From JABDMH01 sp050298535 (GTDB taxonomy: Bacteria; Bacteroidota; Bacteroidia; Chitinophagales; Saprospiraceae): 64,000 bases of DNA. The notes beneath the pieces are model-generated. The model was not told the origin of the DNA. It did no database searches and saw only the letters and a program-made list of their open reading frames with translations. This document shows, piece by piece, positions 19,329 through 29,565 of the stretch (its first letter is position 1; each line of letters starts with the position of its first letter). The position numbers were made by a program, and so were the translations under genes. The stretch spans positions 1-64,000 of the forward strand of contig JBNKUI010000077.1 in assembly GCA_050298535.1 (NCBI GenBank), written 5' to 3'.

Positions 19329-20942
19329 TTAATTATCAAGAATGAAAAGCTTTTTCGATCTGAATCCTTCTGCACACAAATAATAAATGCCTGCCTCCAG
19401 TTCACTGATATTTATCATGTGGTTTTTGGTTTTTTTCAGGCACCGTCCCTGAGTGTCAAAGATCATGATGTTCGTTTCAGCTTCCAGGCCTTCGAGGATT
19501 ACCTGTTCTTGAGCAGGATTAGGATATACGAGAAAAAAAGGCACGTCCTTCTCTATAGAACTTACGGTGACTTCTCCCTCAATGACACCCTGACCTGCAA
19601 GGATCCTATCCTGGAATCCCGGGAAATCAGCTGGTAAAAAAGTGACATTAAATACCGTATTGTTGGCTCCTTCAGTTACACGTTCGCCTTGCCGCAGGAT
19701 TCTCCCTGATTCGGAGACCGGATTAATGTATTTCCAGACCACATTTCCCACTGAATCAAATTCAACGAAAGAACCATGAGGACCGTTACAGATTAAAAGG
19801 TTTTGGGATGCAGGCAGATACTGTACATTGGAAAATAGGGGTGCAAACATTTCTGAAGAGTCCAGAGATATAAAAGTTATTTCTGGATTAGGAGGACTAA
19901 AGACCCCATCAGCTATTCTATAGCTGCCACCAATATCAATGGCAGGAACAATTTTCTCCACAGTGGCATACTTATGCTCATCACGAAGCAATCCATTATT
20001 GAATGTAAAAATGGATCCTGTATCACTGGATCCGTCATGAAACCAGTGAATTCCATGTTGTCCAAATAGCCTTTGATCCTCCTTTGCTCCACTTTTGTAA
20101 GCCGCTGGATTACCCCAACGATACAATAGGTCGCCACCCTTCCCGGCGTTTCCACCTGAGGAGGACCTGGCTTCAGCACTTGTTGTACTGTGATCAATAA
20201 TCCAAATTTCATTGAATGCACGTGTGCTAAAAGCAATCTGGTCCAGATGCTCATTGTATGCTACCGCATTACCATGGATCCAGTCAGCAGAACTGGAAGC
20301 TGCGAAATTTATATCTATGCGACCAGGATGATTAGACACCTCTCCAAAATTGAGTTTTGAAGCATCAAAGTCCTGAATCAGATGATCCCAAACATGCCAT
20401 TCCCAGACAATTTCTCCTGAGTATAATCCAGTAGGTTTAATTTCTACCAGCTTGTCTGGCCAGAGCTCTCCCCGGTCAATAAAGTTGGGATCTCTTCCAT
20501 TTGCAATAGCATCTTCTTCCGTTTTCCGATCCCAAGCGATTAAAAGCACATTTCCATTGGGCATAAGCTCAAAGTCATGATGATGCCTTTCATTTTCAGA
20601 TGAATAACGAAATTGCCATAGCAGCTCACCTTCCCAGCTATACCGCTCAATGATGCCCCCAGAACCACCGGCTGTGATATAGGTAGCCTCAGTATCCCTT
20701 CCTGCGCGATATAGAGAGCCATCAGGCGCAAGCACGGCTGACAAGCCTGGCACAAAATCACTCACCCATTGATGGACTAGTTCACCTTCTCGATTGATCA
20801 GGTACGTTTTCTTATGACTCATCGGTGCAAAAAGAAAATAACCGGGGTCATCTGACAGGTTGGTAATTAACCCCACTGTATTCTCCTGTGCATGCAGGCA
20901 GAGGGGCAGCAATAAAAAAAAGACTTTGATGTATTGTGACAT
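19329..20942 (-). CDS. Arylsulfotransferase-family protein with T9SS sorting domain
   Basis: This is a 537-residue secreted protein. A short signal peptide (LLLPLCLHAQ) is followed by an ASST-type beta-propeller (about 25-440) with repeated YLINREGELVHQW-like blades, HHHDFELMPNGNVLLIAWD and WIHGNAVAYN. A C-terminal type A T9SS domain (VYPNPAQEQVILEGL to KLFILDN) occupies the last 80 residues. Known ASST enzymes move sulfate between phenols, but many family members in this phylum are uncharacterised, so activity is not assured. It heads a two-gene unit with the 232-residue secreted protein. Confidence 0.87.
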   Translation of the reverse strand: MSQYIKVFFLLLPLCLHAQENTVGLITNLSDDPGYFLFAPMSHKKTYLINREGELVHQWVSDFVPGLSAVLAPDGSLYRAGRDTEATYITAGGSGGIIERYSWEGELLWQFRYSSENERHHHDFELMPNGNVLLIAWDRKTEEDAIANGRDPNFIDRGELWPDKLVEIKPTGLYSGEIVWEWHVWDHLIQDFDASKLNFGEVSNHPGRIDINFAASSSADWIHGNAVAYNEHLDQIAFSTRAFNEIWIIDHSTTSAEARSSSGGNAGKGGDLLYRWGNPAAYKSGAKEDQRLFGQHGIHWFHDGSSDTGSIFTFNNGLLRDEHKYATVEKIVPAIDIGGSYRIADGVFSPPNPEITFISLDSSEMFAPLFSNVQYLPASQNLLICNGPHGSFVEFDSVGNVVWKYINPVSESGRILRQGERVTEGANNTVFNVTFLPADFPGFQDRILAGQGVIEGEVTVSSIEKDVPFFLVYPNPAQEQVILEGLEAETNIMIFDTQGRCLKKTKNHMINISELEAGIYYLCAEGFRSKKLFILDN

Positions 20943-20955
20943 ACTAATAAAATAA

Positions 20956-20982
20956 ACGGAGGCACTTTCATGGTGCCTCCGT
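20956..20982 (-). terminator. Rho-independent terminator of the SusC/SusD operon
   Basis: A perfect 10-base stem (ACGGAGGCAC at 20956-20965 and GTGCCTCCGT at 20973-20982) closes a 7-base loop. Read on the minus strand it is followed at once by TTATTTTATT. It lies 59 bases after the stop of the last gene of the operon and before the arylsulfotransferase gene. Confidence 0.85.
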
Positions 20983-21041
20983 TGTGCATTCTCATCCCTT
21001 TAAAAGCAGGATCCTCATTTTTAGGTATCTGTATATATTGA

Positions 21042-22016
21042 CTAGAACAAGGCCGGCCAATCCTGACCATCTGTCCGTGTCATTTTCAATTGAATTAGTC
21101 CAATACAACCACCTGTTAAAGTTACTGTGAGATCAGCACCGGATACTTCATCTACGGCAATAGCCCATCCACAACCATACGCATCATCGGTGATAGCCAG
21201 ATCATCACATAAGTCAGTAACTCTAAGAGCAGAAGCAGCACCCTGCTCACAGCATCCAAAAGCACTTTGATACACTCCGAAAGTATAATTTGGCCAGGAA
21301 TAGTTACCATTAGAATTAGCTACCCATGTAAATGTACCTGTACCCAATGGTAAATTAGTTCCATTGCCGTCGACCACTTGTAGTAGCTCATAGTTAACTT
21401 CTACGCCAAGGGATGACACACAATTCACAGAGTACTGAATGGTATGCGTCAATCCTGGTTGCCCAAAAAAGCTTGCACTGTAAGCCAAAATTGGCTGACC
21501 GGTATTACTGGGTACAAACGCAGGAGCCACGCGACCATCCGCAAAGTGGATACCACCAGCGACTGTCACGATATCCCCTAAAGTAAGAGAATCAGGTGAC
21601 GAAAGTTCAGGAATCGCATTTACAATATCCATCCCAGTATAAGTAAGCGTTACAGGCCAGGTATCAGTACTACCCACGATACCTGTATAGCTATTACCGG
21701 TAGATACATCAGTCCACATGACTTCAATATCCAGGGTCTGTACTTCAGCCCATTCAAGATTGGGACTGACCCGACCGGAACCTTGCGTTTTACCATCCGC
21801 ACCCGGTTGGAGATTATTAGCAAAGTCAACGTTTACCTCCATAGTAAAATCCGCAGCCTGACCCAGACCAATGAATCCATCATCATTGGCCGTTTGGGTA
21901 AAATTAGGAACTGCACCCTCAGGAAAATCGCTGAGTTCGAAAAGCTTGTCATCATCGACACAACTGGTTGCAGCCAACAATCCAAGCATTAAAGAGAAAT
22001 ATATTATTCGTTTCAT
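21042..22016 (-). CDS. SusCD-associated surface lipoprotein
   Basis: This 324-residue lipoprotein has a signal peptide ending in LAATSC, followed by an acidic DDDK stretch typical of surface-exposed lipoproteins in this phylum. The rest is beta-rich with paired cysteines and no recognised catalytic motif. It is the third gene of the SusC-SusD operon (37-base gap). In that place one expects a SusE/F-like or other binding lipoprotein, so ligand capture at the cell surface is the best inference. Confidence 0.75.
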   Translation of the reverse strand: MKRIIYFSLMLGLLAATSCVDDDKLFELSDFPEGAVPNFTQTANDDGFIGLGQAADFTMEVNVDFANNLQPGADGKTQGSGRVSPNLEWAEVQTLDIEVMWTDVSTGNSYTGIVGSTDTWPVTLTYTGMDIVNAIPELSSPDSLTLGDIVTVAGGIHFADGRVAPAFVPSNTGQPILAYSASFFGQPGLTHTIQYSVNCVSSLGVEVNYELLQVVDGNGTNLPLGTGTFTWVANSNGNYSWPNYTFGVYQSAFGCCEQGAASALRVTDLCDDLAITDDAYGCGWAIAVDEVSGADLTVTLTGGCIGLIQLKMTRTDGQDWPALF

Positions 22017-22053
22017 AATTGTCTTTTAATGTTTCTTTTAAATCCTTTGCTCC

Positions 22054-23703
22054 TTAATTTGGATCCCAGAATACCCGATCAGCGGTGGGATTTTTCTGTG
22101 GTGGTGCATTTGGATTTAAGTTGAGGTCTTCAGCTCTCCATGGAAGTGAAACAAGAAATGGTGTAGCACTGGAAGTTATCTGTGAAAATGGACCCGTGTC
22201 GGTATTAGGATCAAACAACACTGGGTAACCTCGTCGTCGGTAATCATTGTAAGCATCTATTGTATTGCCAAAACCAGCAATCCACTTTTGAGTGAGTATA
22301 ATCTCTAGCTTACGATCATCATTACCTGCATCATACTCCGCAAGGACGCTTGCTATGTAGGCATCGATATCCTCCTGTGGCATTGTAGGAACAGTTTGAG
22401 TTGTTCCTGTACCCTGAGATACTGCGTTTACTTTATCAAATGAAGCCTGAATGGCATCACTCAGCAATTGTTTTGCATCTCCATCAATTACACCATCCAA
22501 TGCCAGCTCAGCCTCGATAAATAAACGTGTATAATAGGTAAGCATGCGTTCAGGCACCACACCGGTTCCGGTACTTGCACTGATCTTTGTGCCGCTTCCA
22601 TCATCATACCATCCACCACATGGATAGATGCCCAGTACGGTCTGAGAATTTTGCTGGGCTCCAGCTTGAAAGGGTCCTGAACTTCCAAAATGAATGGTGA
22701 GAAATCCATCGGCATCCAATCTTTCTGGAGGATTCTGTGGAGCCTCACCAGGCTGCAACTGCTTGTTAAAGTAATAAGGAATTCGTGGATCAGTTACACC
22801 AGAAAATATGTCTGGATTATTCCCCTGCATTATATCCCAAAACCAGGGACTGATGTAATATATGGGATTTCCACCCGCATAATCGATAGTGAAGGCATTA
22901 TGTCGGTTATCTGGAGAAATCGAATTACCATACAAGAGTTCAAAATCATCACCAGATTCAATTAGGTCTCCTTCATTGATCAGAGCCACGATCTGTGACT
23001 CAACACCGCTATCCACCATACGCATGTTATTCAGCATGCGCAGTTTTAAAGTCTTACCAAAAGTGATCCAGGCGCTATTCGAACCTCCATAAATTAGGTC
23101 ATCATTGCCTGGCTTTTTAGTCTCTGCATTTGTTGAATTCGCAATATTATCAATTCCGGCATCAATCATGGCCAACAATTGAGGATATATCTGAGCATCA
23201 TCATCAAATTTTGGTGCTTGAAAGTCAGCCAGTTGGTGCGCTTCGCTGAAGGGCAAATCACCCCATACATCTACCATAATAGCGTATGCATAGGCTTTAA
23301 GGATCTTTCCAATACCTGCATATTCCAGGTTAGGGACTTCACCCTCAGGCACATTCTCAGCCGATTCAATCATGACAGTCAAGTCCTGTAACGCAATGTC
23401 ATACACCTGCTGCCAAGCTGCATTGATCATAAAATCATTTCCTTGCGTACCATATCGGTCAGGATCGCCTCGACGAACGGTCTGATGCATAAATACACTA
23501 AGGTGAGAGCTCAATCCTGTAGTGGATAATCCTGATGCTCCTGCAATTGCAACCTGAGAATTAGTAAGCAGCTGACTTAGTGCAGCCTCAGTAGGATTAT
23601 TGGGATCTGTGTTTATATCAAAGTAATCATCACTGCAAGAGGTGAACAACAGCATAGCCGTCACCCCAGCAATTAGTGAGATTCTATTTATAATAGTTTT
23701 CAT
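22054..23703 (-). CDS. SusD/RagB-family lipoprotein
   Basis: This is a protein of about 549 residues of the SusD-like_2 group. The signal peptide ends in LLFTSC, followed by SDDYFDINTDPNNPTEA, a typical opening of this group, and TPR-like helices across residues 60-500. ATG 23703 (MKTIINRIS) gives a better signal peptide than the ATG three codons upstream. It follows the SusC gene by only a few bases. The protein would form the lid of the SusC transporter and bind the imported nutrient. No glycoside hydrolase is nearby, so the substrate could be peptide or glycan. Confidence 0.93.
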   Translation of the reverse strand: MKTIINRISLIAGVTAMLLFTSCSDDYFDINTDPNNPTEAALSQLLTNSQVAIAGASGLSTTGLSSHLSVFMHQTVRRGDPDRYGTQGNDFMINAAWQQVYDIALQDLTVMIESAENVPEGEVPNLEYAGIGKILKAYAYAIMVDVWGDLPFSEAHQLADFQAPKFDDDAQIYPQLLAMIDAGIDNIANSTNAETKKPGNDDLIYGGSNSAWITFGKTLKLRMLNNMRMVDSGVESQIVALINEGDLIESGDDFELLYGNSISPDNRHNAFTIDYAGGNPIYYISPWFWDIMQGNNPDIFSGVTDPRIPYYFNKQLQPGEAPQNPPERLDADGFLTIHFGSSGPFQAGAQQNSQTVLGIYPCGGWYDDGSGTKISASTGTGVVPERMLTYYTRLFIEAELALDGVIDGDAKQLLSDAIQASFDKVNAVSQGTGTTQTVPTMPQEDIDAYIASVLAEYDAGNDDRKLEIILTQKWIAGFGNTIDAYNDYRRRGYPVLFDPNTDTGPFSQITSSATPFLVSLPWRAEDLNLNPNAPPQKNPTADRVFWDPN

Positions 23704-23715
23704 GGATAGCATCTT

Positions 23716-26700
23716 TTAAAAAGTGATATTTAAATTCACACCATATCGCTTGGACTGTGGAGCCGCAGCATACTCAATACCTTGTGTATTGGTATTTCCG
23801 AATCCATTTCTTTCCGGATCCAAATTGAGTGAGTGTGGAATATTTGGTGCAAAATGCCATAGGTTTCTTCCTGTGAAAGTCAAAGTAGCGCGCCCAAATG
23901 GAGTGCGTTCCAATAGACGATCTGGGAATGTATATCCAAAACTGATTTCCCGTAGTCTGATTACTGTACCATCAAAGACAGATACATCATCCTGACCATT
24001 GATAAATAATGATCGGCTGTTACCAGGCTGGAAGAAGATATCATTGGTAGTTATCTGAACCGTATTTGCGATCTTGTTACCTGCTTCATCCAGCAAAGGT
24101 TGGCCTGTGATTGGATCTCCCAAAAATCCAGGGATAATACGAGAAGGCTCACGATCTTCCGTGTCTTTCACAACTCCACGTCCTAACAATCTCTCTGTAG
24201 AAGTAGAGTAGAATGCTCCACCATCACGATAATCCAGCAAGAACGAAAGTGAAAAGCCCTTGAAAGAGAATGTATTACTCAAACCTAGCGTGAAATTGGG
24301 ATTTGGATCACCCAGGATTCCGAAACCATTGTTCTCAATGGCAGGGAATAGTGCTCCACTCGTAGGATCGATAAGGTAGTTTCCTTCTTCATCTTTTGCA
24401 GACACTGTACCATAGAGTGCACCATAGGGTTGACCTACCTCCAGTACCGGTCGAATACCACCACCGAACAGATTCCTGATGTTGATTCTCTCAATTCCTT
24501 CCCTCAACTCGATCACCTTACTGTCATTCTTTGTGAAGTTAGCGTAGATGTCCCAGGTCAGGCTATTCTTCAACTTTATGGGTACCAATCTCAAACCGAT
24601 TTCTACTCCTTGATTCTGTAGGTCCCCAAAATTTGTAGTCAACTGCTCAAAGCCAGTTGCTGAAGGAATTGAGATATTAGCGATCTGATCTGTTGAATTT
24701 CGCTTATACAGCGTGAAGTCAAGATCGATTCGACCATAAAAGAACTCCAATCTTGCTCCTGCTTCTATCTCTGTTGTAAATTCCGGAGTCAAGCGAGGAT
24801 CTGCTGCGGCATTGCTCTGGGTGATACCTGGTTGACCATTAAATGGAAAATCATTCTCAGCAATTGAACCAATCGCATTGGTGTTTGCTCCAAGGTTCAC
24901 GTTGAAGGTATTGGAAAGAGAATACACCGGAGCATCGTTACCAACCTTCGCCCAACTGGCTCGAAGTTTTGCATTGGTTAACACGCGGCTGTCAATATTC
25001 AGTGCCTCCGTCAAGACTGCAGAAAGCGAAACACTGGGATAGAAGAAACTTCTGTTGTCTGCTGGCAGGGTGGATGACCAGTCATTTCTACCTGTCGTGT
25101 TAAGGAATAAGTAATTGTTGTAACCCAATGTCACATCATAAAATGCACCCATCAACCTTCGCTTGGAAAAGATTCCACCATTAGGTACTAGTGTATTAGT
25201 ATTATCAATATCAAAGATTCCTGGAGAAACGATCTGAGTACCCAGAACTGACTGGCGATCCAGTGTTCGCTGGTTGAGGTTATGACCCACGGTTGCTCTC
25301 AGATTAAAGTGATCGTTGATGTCATCATCCCAGGTCAAAAGGAGGTTGGACTCTATCTCTTCAAATTTATAGTCATCATCAATAATCGCTCCTTGTCCAC
25401 TGAAACCTTTACCTCCAATATCCCATACTAACTGACGATTAGTACTATATTGATTTGTACCAATTTTGTAGGTGATATTTAAGTTCTTGGTGATATCATA
25501 TCCTAAACTGATACTTCCTCCAATACGATCAGTGCGTTCATCTGTTCCATTATGTTTCCAGGACCATAGGGGGTGATCAATAGTCAAGCCGTTATAAAAG
25601 ACGTTACCTCCGGTTGCTGGGTTCTCAAAAGGTAGGCTGGTGTCCCAGGTTCTACCCAGCCATAAAGTTCTGGCAAAAGAAGATGCTGCATCTGGAGAAG
25701 TAGTATTGTTTTCTCCAAAAAAGGGACCCTCTGTATTACTTCTTGTATATGATAGGTTTGCAGAAATATCCAGACCATTTGCCAGTCTCCCACTTGCGCC
25801 CACACTTAAGGCAGTTCTATCGAAACCTGAATAAGGTATATAACCCTCATGATCCAGATGAGAAAAAGTGGCAGCAATCCGACCATTTTCTCCTCCAGAA
25901 GCGATAGAAACTGAATTTTCGATCACATGTCCATCTTGAAATAGACTTTCCACATTATCAGGTTGAGCCACATAGGGGAGGAATGCTGGAAGAGTAGGGA
26001 ATGCATTTGCATAAGGACCCCAAGTTGGGAATGAGTCCAATTGACTAAAAGCAGGGCCCCAGGATCCATTCGAATTCTGGTATAGAAAGTCGGCTCCGTT
26101 TCCATATGTATTTTGATAATCGGGAAGTCCGGTGATCTGCTCAATGGAGTAGGAAGATGACAGTGACACCTCGAGTCCTCTTTGATTTGAGGTTGTATTT
26201 CCTGTCTTGGTAGTAATTACGATCACTCCATTTGATGCTCTGGAACCATATAGCGCTGCAGCTGCAGCACCCTTCAACACCGAGATGTTGGCAATATTGT
26301 TCGGATCTATATTGGCAATTGGAGAACCATAAGCCCCACCACCAGATAGCTGGTTGGTACTGTTGTACTGATCATTGTTAAAAGGAATACCATCTACAAT
26401 AAAGAGTGGATCATTACTTCCTAAGAATGAAGAAGCACCCCGGATGGTAATTCGGGTGGAACTTCCTGGTGCTCCAGATGAGCCAGAAATCTGGACACCC
26501 GGTACTTTACCTTGTAGAGATCTGAGTACATCCGGCTCAGCTTTCTGCTGTACCTTGTCTCCCGTCACTTCTTCGACCGCATATCCTACGGATCGATCGG
26601 ACTTCTCAATTCCAAGTGCTGTGACAACAGCCTCAGAAAGCGTCAGTCCTTCAGTCAGAATGACATCGACTGTATTGCTAGTCCCTATTTCAATTTCCTG

Positions 26701-26934
26701 CGAAGAAAATCCGGTATAGCTAATGACCAGAATACCGCCTTCATCAGGTACACTGAGGGAATAGGTACCATCAATATCGGTAGCAGTACCAATACTCGTA
26801 CCCTTGAGGATAACATTGGCCCCAATCAGCGATTCGCCCGCTGGATCGACGACCGTACCGCTGATCGATCTCTGAGCCATAGAGCTACCCAGAGACAACA
26901 CCAACGCTACTAATACGTACACGTATCGTTTCAT
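23716..26934 (-). CDS. SusC/RagA-family TonB-linked outer membrane protein
   Basis: This is a transporter of about 1072 residues. It has a signal peptide (to SSMAQ), a CarboxypepD_reg-like domain (RSISGTVVDPAGESLIGANV), the TonB box/plug with the SusC signature (GIEKSDRSVGYAVEEV, then VLKGAAAAALYGSRASNGVI) and a barrel that ends in YGVNLNITF. ATG 26934 is preferred to the TTG at 26943. It is the first gene of a three-gene operon with SusD and a lipoprotein. It drives TonB-dependent uptake of a large nutrient, of unknown identity. Confidence 0.95.
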   Translation of the reverse strand: MKRYVYVLVALVLSLGSSMAQRSISGTVVDPAGESLIGANVILKGTSIGTATDIDGTYSLSVPDEGGILVISYTGFSSQEIEIGTSNTVDVILTEGLTLSEAVVTALGIEKSDRSVGYAVEEVTGDKVQQKAEPDVLRSLQGKVPGVQISGSSGAPGSSTRITIRGASSFLGSNDPLFIVDGIPFNNDQYNSTNQLSGGGAYGSPIANIDPNNIANISVLKGAAAAALYGSRASNGVIVITTKTGNTTSNQRGLEVSLSSSYSIEQITGLPDYQNTYGNGADFLYQNSNGSWGPAFSQLDSFPTWGPYANAFPTLPAFLPYVAQPDNVESLFQDGHVIENSVSIASGGENGRIAATFSHLDHEGYIPYSGFDRTALSVGASGRLANGLDISANLSYTRSNTEGPFFGENNTTSPDAASSFARTLWLGRTWDTSLPFENPATGGNVFYNGLTIDHPLWSWKHNGTDERTDRIGGSISLGYDITKNLNITYKIGTNQYSTNRQLVWDIGGKGFSGQGAIIDDDYKFEEIESNLLLTWDDDINDHFNLRATVGHNLNQRTLDRQSVLGTQIVSPGIFDIDNTNTLVPNGGIFSKRRLMGAFYDVTLGYNNYLFLNTTGRNDWSSTLPADNRSFFYPSVSLSAVLTEALNIDSRVLTNAKLRASWAKVGNDAPVYSLSNTFNVNLGANTNAIGSIAENDFPFNGQPGITQSNAAADPRLTPEFTTEIEAGARLEFFYGRIDLDFTLYKRNSTDQIANISIPSATGFEQLTTNFGDLQNQGVEIGLRLVPIKLKNSLTWDIYANFTKNDSKVIELREGIERINIRNLFGGGIRPVLEVGQPYGALYGTVSAKDEEGNYLIDPTSGALFPAIENNGFGILGDPNPNFTLGLSNTFSFKGFSLSFLLDYRDGGAFYSTSTERLLGRGVVKDTEDREPSRIIPGFLGDPITGQPLLDEAGNKIANTVQITTNDIFFQPGNSRSLFINGQDDVSVFDGTVIRLREISFGYTFPDRLLERTPFGRATLTFTGRNLWHFAPNIPHSLNLDPERNGFGNTNTQGIEYAAAPQSKRYGVNLNITF

Positions 26935-26943
26935 ACAAAACAA

Positions 26944-27374
26944 TTTTGGTTCAATTAAAAAAATTGGCGAGCTAATTCACTATGAAACAACCAGACACTT
27001 CCCTTGAAAGGATGGTCATTTCACGTAAGGTATACGTCTTCTTAATACACCCTGCTGTTATGATTTTCTTAATATGATGCAAGCATGCTCATTGGTGCTG
27101 CGAGTGAATCTTTTTTTGCACTGAAATGCTTTTGCACACCGTCAACACCCAAATAACACTCGTATTCTAGGTTGGCACACAATTAATGCAAAACAAATTG
27201 ATACCACACCAATTTTAATATGGTAAAATCATTGTTTTGCCATCTTACCTTTTATACACTTGAAAAGTAAATTGTTAATTGAATTGCTGCCCACTGGACG
27301 AAGAGCTGTGATTAGATCTATAGAAATAGAGCTGGCTGCCGATGCAATATTTGGTCCAGGAGAAATGAAAGGTA
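26944..27374. other. Upstream region of the SusC operon
   Basis: No gene is seen in these 431 bases. A 9-base inverted repeat (GCAAAACAA at 27188-27196 and TTGTTTTGC at 27232-27240) surrounds an AT-rich core that is itself partly symmetric. It could be a regulator site or a hairpin in the leader of the SusC transcript. No good TAnnTTTG box on the minus strand was found. Confidence 0.4.
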
Positions 27375-27833
27375 TTATACTCCGAATTGCGTTAAATGGT
27401 GGTCCAGGTGCTTAAAAAAAAGTGTATTCCACTCATTCTTGGTAAGCTTTCCAAAAGAATGGGACTCCTTATTATCGAAGTGGTTTTCTCCCAGTTCCAG
27501 TGTTTTATCCAGATAGGATAGCAATCTTGCCTTTTCCTGATCAAAATCCTTATCCTGTGCTACAAGAAAGACCGGCGCAGTTCGCAGATTCTTCTTGTAG
27601 GGCTTTGGGCCCACCACCATATTTTTGGCAAATAACTTTACGAAGAATTTTTGGACGGCCGAAGGAGCAGGATGGATGTTATCATAGACCAACTCGTAGG
27701 ATACATTGCAGTGAGCCAACATCTGAGCCACATTCATCTTTCCCCATTGAGGCTGACTTTTAGGGTCGAGTTGCTCAATTCGATTACGCAACTGATTAGT
27801 GACTTCCGGAGTGAAAATATTGGGGTAATCCAT
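27375..27833 (-). CDS. DUF1569/DinB-like protein
   Basis: This is a protein of about 152 residues related to the DinB/DUF1569 four-helix family. Key features are GKMNVAQMLAHCNVSYELV near residue 33 and a later HLDHHLTQFG at the C-terminus, giving the usual histidine set for a metal site. ATG 27833 (MDYPNIFTPEVTNQL) is chosen. The longer frame from 27881 would overlap the upstream gene end and adds no family-like sequence. Many relatives are thiol- or metal-dependent enzymes of unknown substrate. Confidence 0.8.
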   Translation of the reverse strand: MDYPNIFTPEVTNQLRNRIEQLDPKSQPQWGKMNVAQMLAHCNVSYELVYDNIHPAPSAVQKFFVKLFAKNMVVGPKPYKKNLRTAPVFLVAQDKDFDQEKARLLSYLDKTLELGENHFDNKESHSFGKLTKNEWNTLFFKHLDHHLTQFGV

Positions 27834-27850
27834 AAAAGTGATAGGATTTA

Positions 27851-28282
27851 TCAGGGATTTGTACGCTTGTACTTTCTCCAAATCTGCTTGAAAGCTTTCG
27901 CCATATTTTTGGAAGTCACTTCATCAAATCGAATCACGTCATTTCCATCAACCATGCCAGGTGCTGCACAAGCAATGCAAGAAGTAGATGCATCATATAT
28001 GGCACATTCTGTAATAAAGGGAACAAATTCAGACTCCGGGAGAAAAAGAAAATTTCGTTTGATCTCCTCATCGGTCAGGCGATACAATTTCTTGTATACT
28101 TTGATATTCTTTTCAATTTGTCGCGTAGCTGGTACGATATATCGATACTTAGTCTTTTCTCCCAGGTTGACGCTTACCAATTCTGAAAAATCCTTATTCT
28201 CCGTATCCCAATGCAGGCCGGGACTTACCACCCAGACTTCCTTTGATTTGTCTTCCAGTTTGATAAGTTGCTTCAGTGTCAT
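27851..28282 (-). CDS. Hypothetical protein
   Basis: This 143-residue protein is counted from ATG 28282 (MTLKQLIKLEDKSKEVW). The longer open frame to 28456 overlaps the end of the glycosyltransferase gene and is not supported. It has a CIAC cysteine pair near residue 108 and a basic C-terminus. No membrane segment is present and no family is recognised. It lies between the GT9 gene and the DinB-like gene on the same strand, with short gaps. Confidence 0.6.
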   Translation of the reverse strand: MTLKQLIKLEDKSKEVWVVSPGLHWDTENKDFSELVSVNLGEKTKYRYIVPATRQIEKNIKVYKKLYRLTDEEIKRNFLFLPESEFVPFITECAIYDASTSCIACAAPGMVDGNDVIRFDEVTSKNMAKAFKQIWRKYKRTNP

Positions 28283-28356
28283 GCTTTTCAAATTTGTGAT
28301 TGTGTGTACAGCTAAGGTAAATAATAGTTTCTTCAGTTTATGTATTGATCCCAGTC

Positions 28357-29361
28357 CTAAAAGTCGAGCATTTTGAGGATTTGGCGTACTATCTGATCTG
28401 GTGTATATCTGACCAGACAACGTACATCTCCATGTATGCATTCCGGTGACATACAATCACCACAGGCAAGATCTGATGAGGTGAAAGAATACACGTGAGC
28501 ATAAGGTGGTGCTGTCCAATCTGCACGGGTAGATCCGAACAGGAAGAGTGTTTTGACTCCTTGAATCCAGGCCATATGCCCCAGCCCGGAATCTTCGGTA
28601 AGCACCAGATCACATTTGCTCAATATTCTTAGCGCCTCTGACTGGCTGGTTTGATTTACCAAATTAAGCACATGGCTAGCGTATTTCATCTGCATTGCCT
28701 GGGCTTTTGACGCTATACGCATATCCCCTAAAAACAGAAAGCGAACTCCATCACCCCATCTATCAATGAGAAGTCTGACAAGTTCCTCATAGTGTGTTTG
28801 CGGCCAGTTTCTGGTCTTAAAAAAGCCCGCAGGATTAATTACAATCCATTTCCGCTGGCCTTTCGATTCCCCTATTTGCAAGGGATTATCAGCACGAATT
28901 TTCATATGAAAATCAGGCTCAACACTAGGGAAAACCTCATGTACAGTATTCAAATAGCGCTTTCCTGCAAAGAGAGGCGCATACTTATCAAATCGAAAAA
29001 CGTAAGCACCCGGATATAGGAAGGAGACAATACGACTCACCTTATTATTTTGGAGATCTATGATATAATTATACGATTCCCGTAGAGTCATCACTCGCCT
29101 AAGAAGTACATGCAAAGACATCTTTGCCTGACTTCTCCCACCCGGAAGAGTAATGACTCGCCTAAAAACAGACAATGCACGAGGAATACCTGCATTAACC
29201 TCGAGAGTGAGAAGATCTAAGTCATAGTCGGGATGACTTTTCTTCAGTCCGTTGACATACGGCAATAAAATCAAAGTATCCCCAAAAGCATGTAAACGTA
29301 TGATCAGGATGCGTTTCACCGAGATGAAAATACCGATTAAATCATCCAGAAAAGAGGGCAA
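28357..29361 (-). CDS. Glycosyltransferase family 9 (heptosyltransferase-like)
   Basis: This 334-residue protein has the GT9 layout: an N-terminal Rossmann domain that begins RILIIRLHAFGDTLILLPYVNGLKK and a C-terminal nucleotide-sugar domain with VINPAGFFKTRNWPQTHYEEL and LVLTEDSGLGHMAWIQG. Such enzymes add heptose or related sugars to the LPS core or another glycan. The true start may be GTG 29319 (VKRILII), because the first 14 codons do not belong to the domain. No other LPS genes are beside it. Confidence 0.88.
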   Translation of the reverse strand: MPSFLDDLIGIFISVKRILIIRLHAFGDTLILLPYVNGLKKSHPDYDLDLLTLEVNAGIPRALSVFRRVITLPGGRSQAKMSLHVLLRRVMTLRESYNYIIDLQNNKVSRIVSFLYPGAYVFRFDKYAPLFAGKRYLNTVHEVFPSVEPDFHMKIRADNPLQIGESKGQRKWIVINPAGFFKTRNWPQTHYEELVRLLIDRWGDGVRFLFLGDMRIASKAQAMQMKYASHVLNLVNQTSQSEALRILSKCDLVLTEDSGLGHMAWIQGVKTLFLFGSTRADWTAPPYAHVYSFTSSDLACGDCMSPECIHGDVRCLVRYTPDQIVRQILKMLDF

Positions 29362-29565
29362 CGCGAGATTAAATCTAGTGGACCGTTATTACCTCAATTA
29401 ATAGAACAGAAAAATATCACCCACAAGTTGCTGACATGTTCCGTTCTCAAATTCAAGGTTTAGTGTATAAACATACCTAACAGGGATCCCTATATCTTAC
29501 AGTATAACAGTATATATGCCAGATGATGACACAGACTTTTCATACTGGGTCAGTCCATCGTCCCA

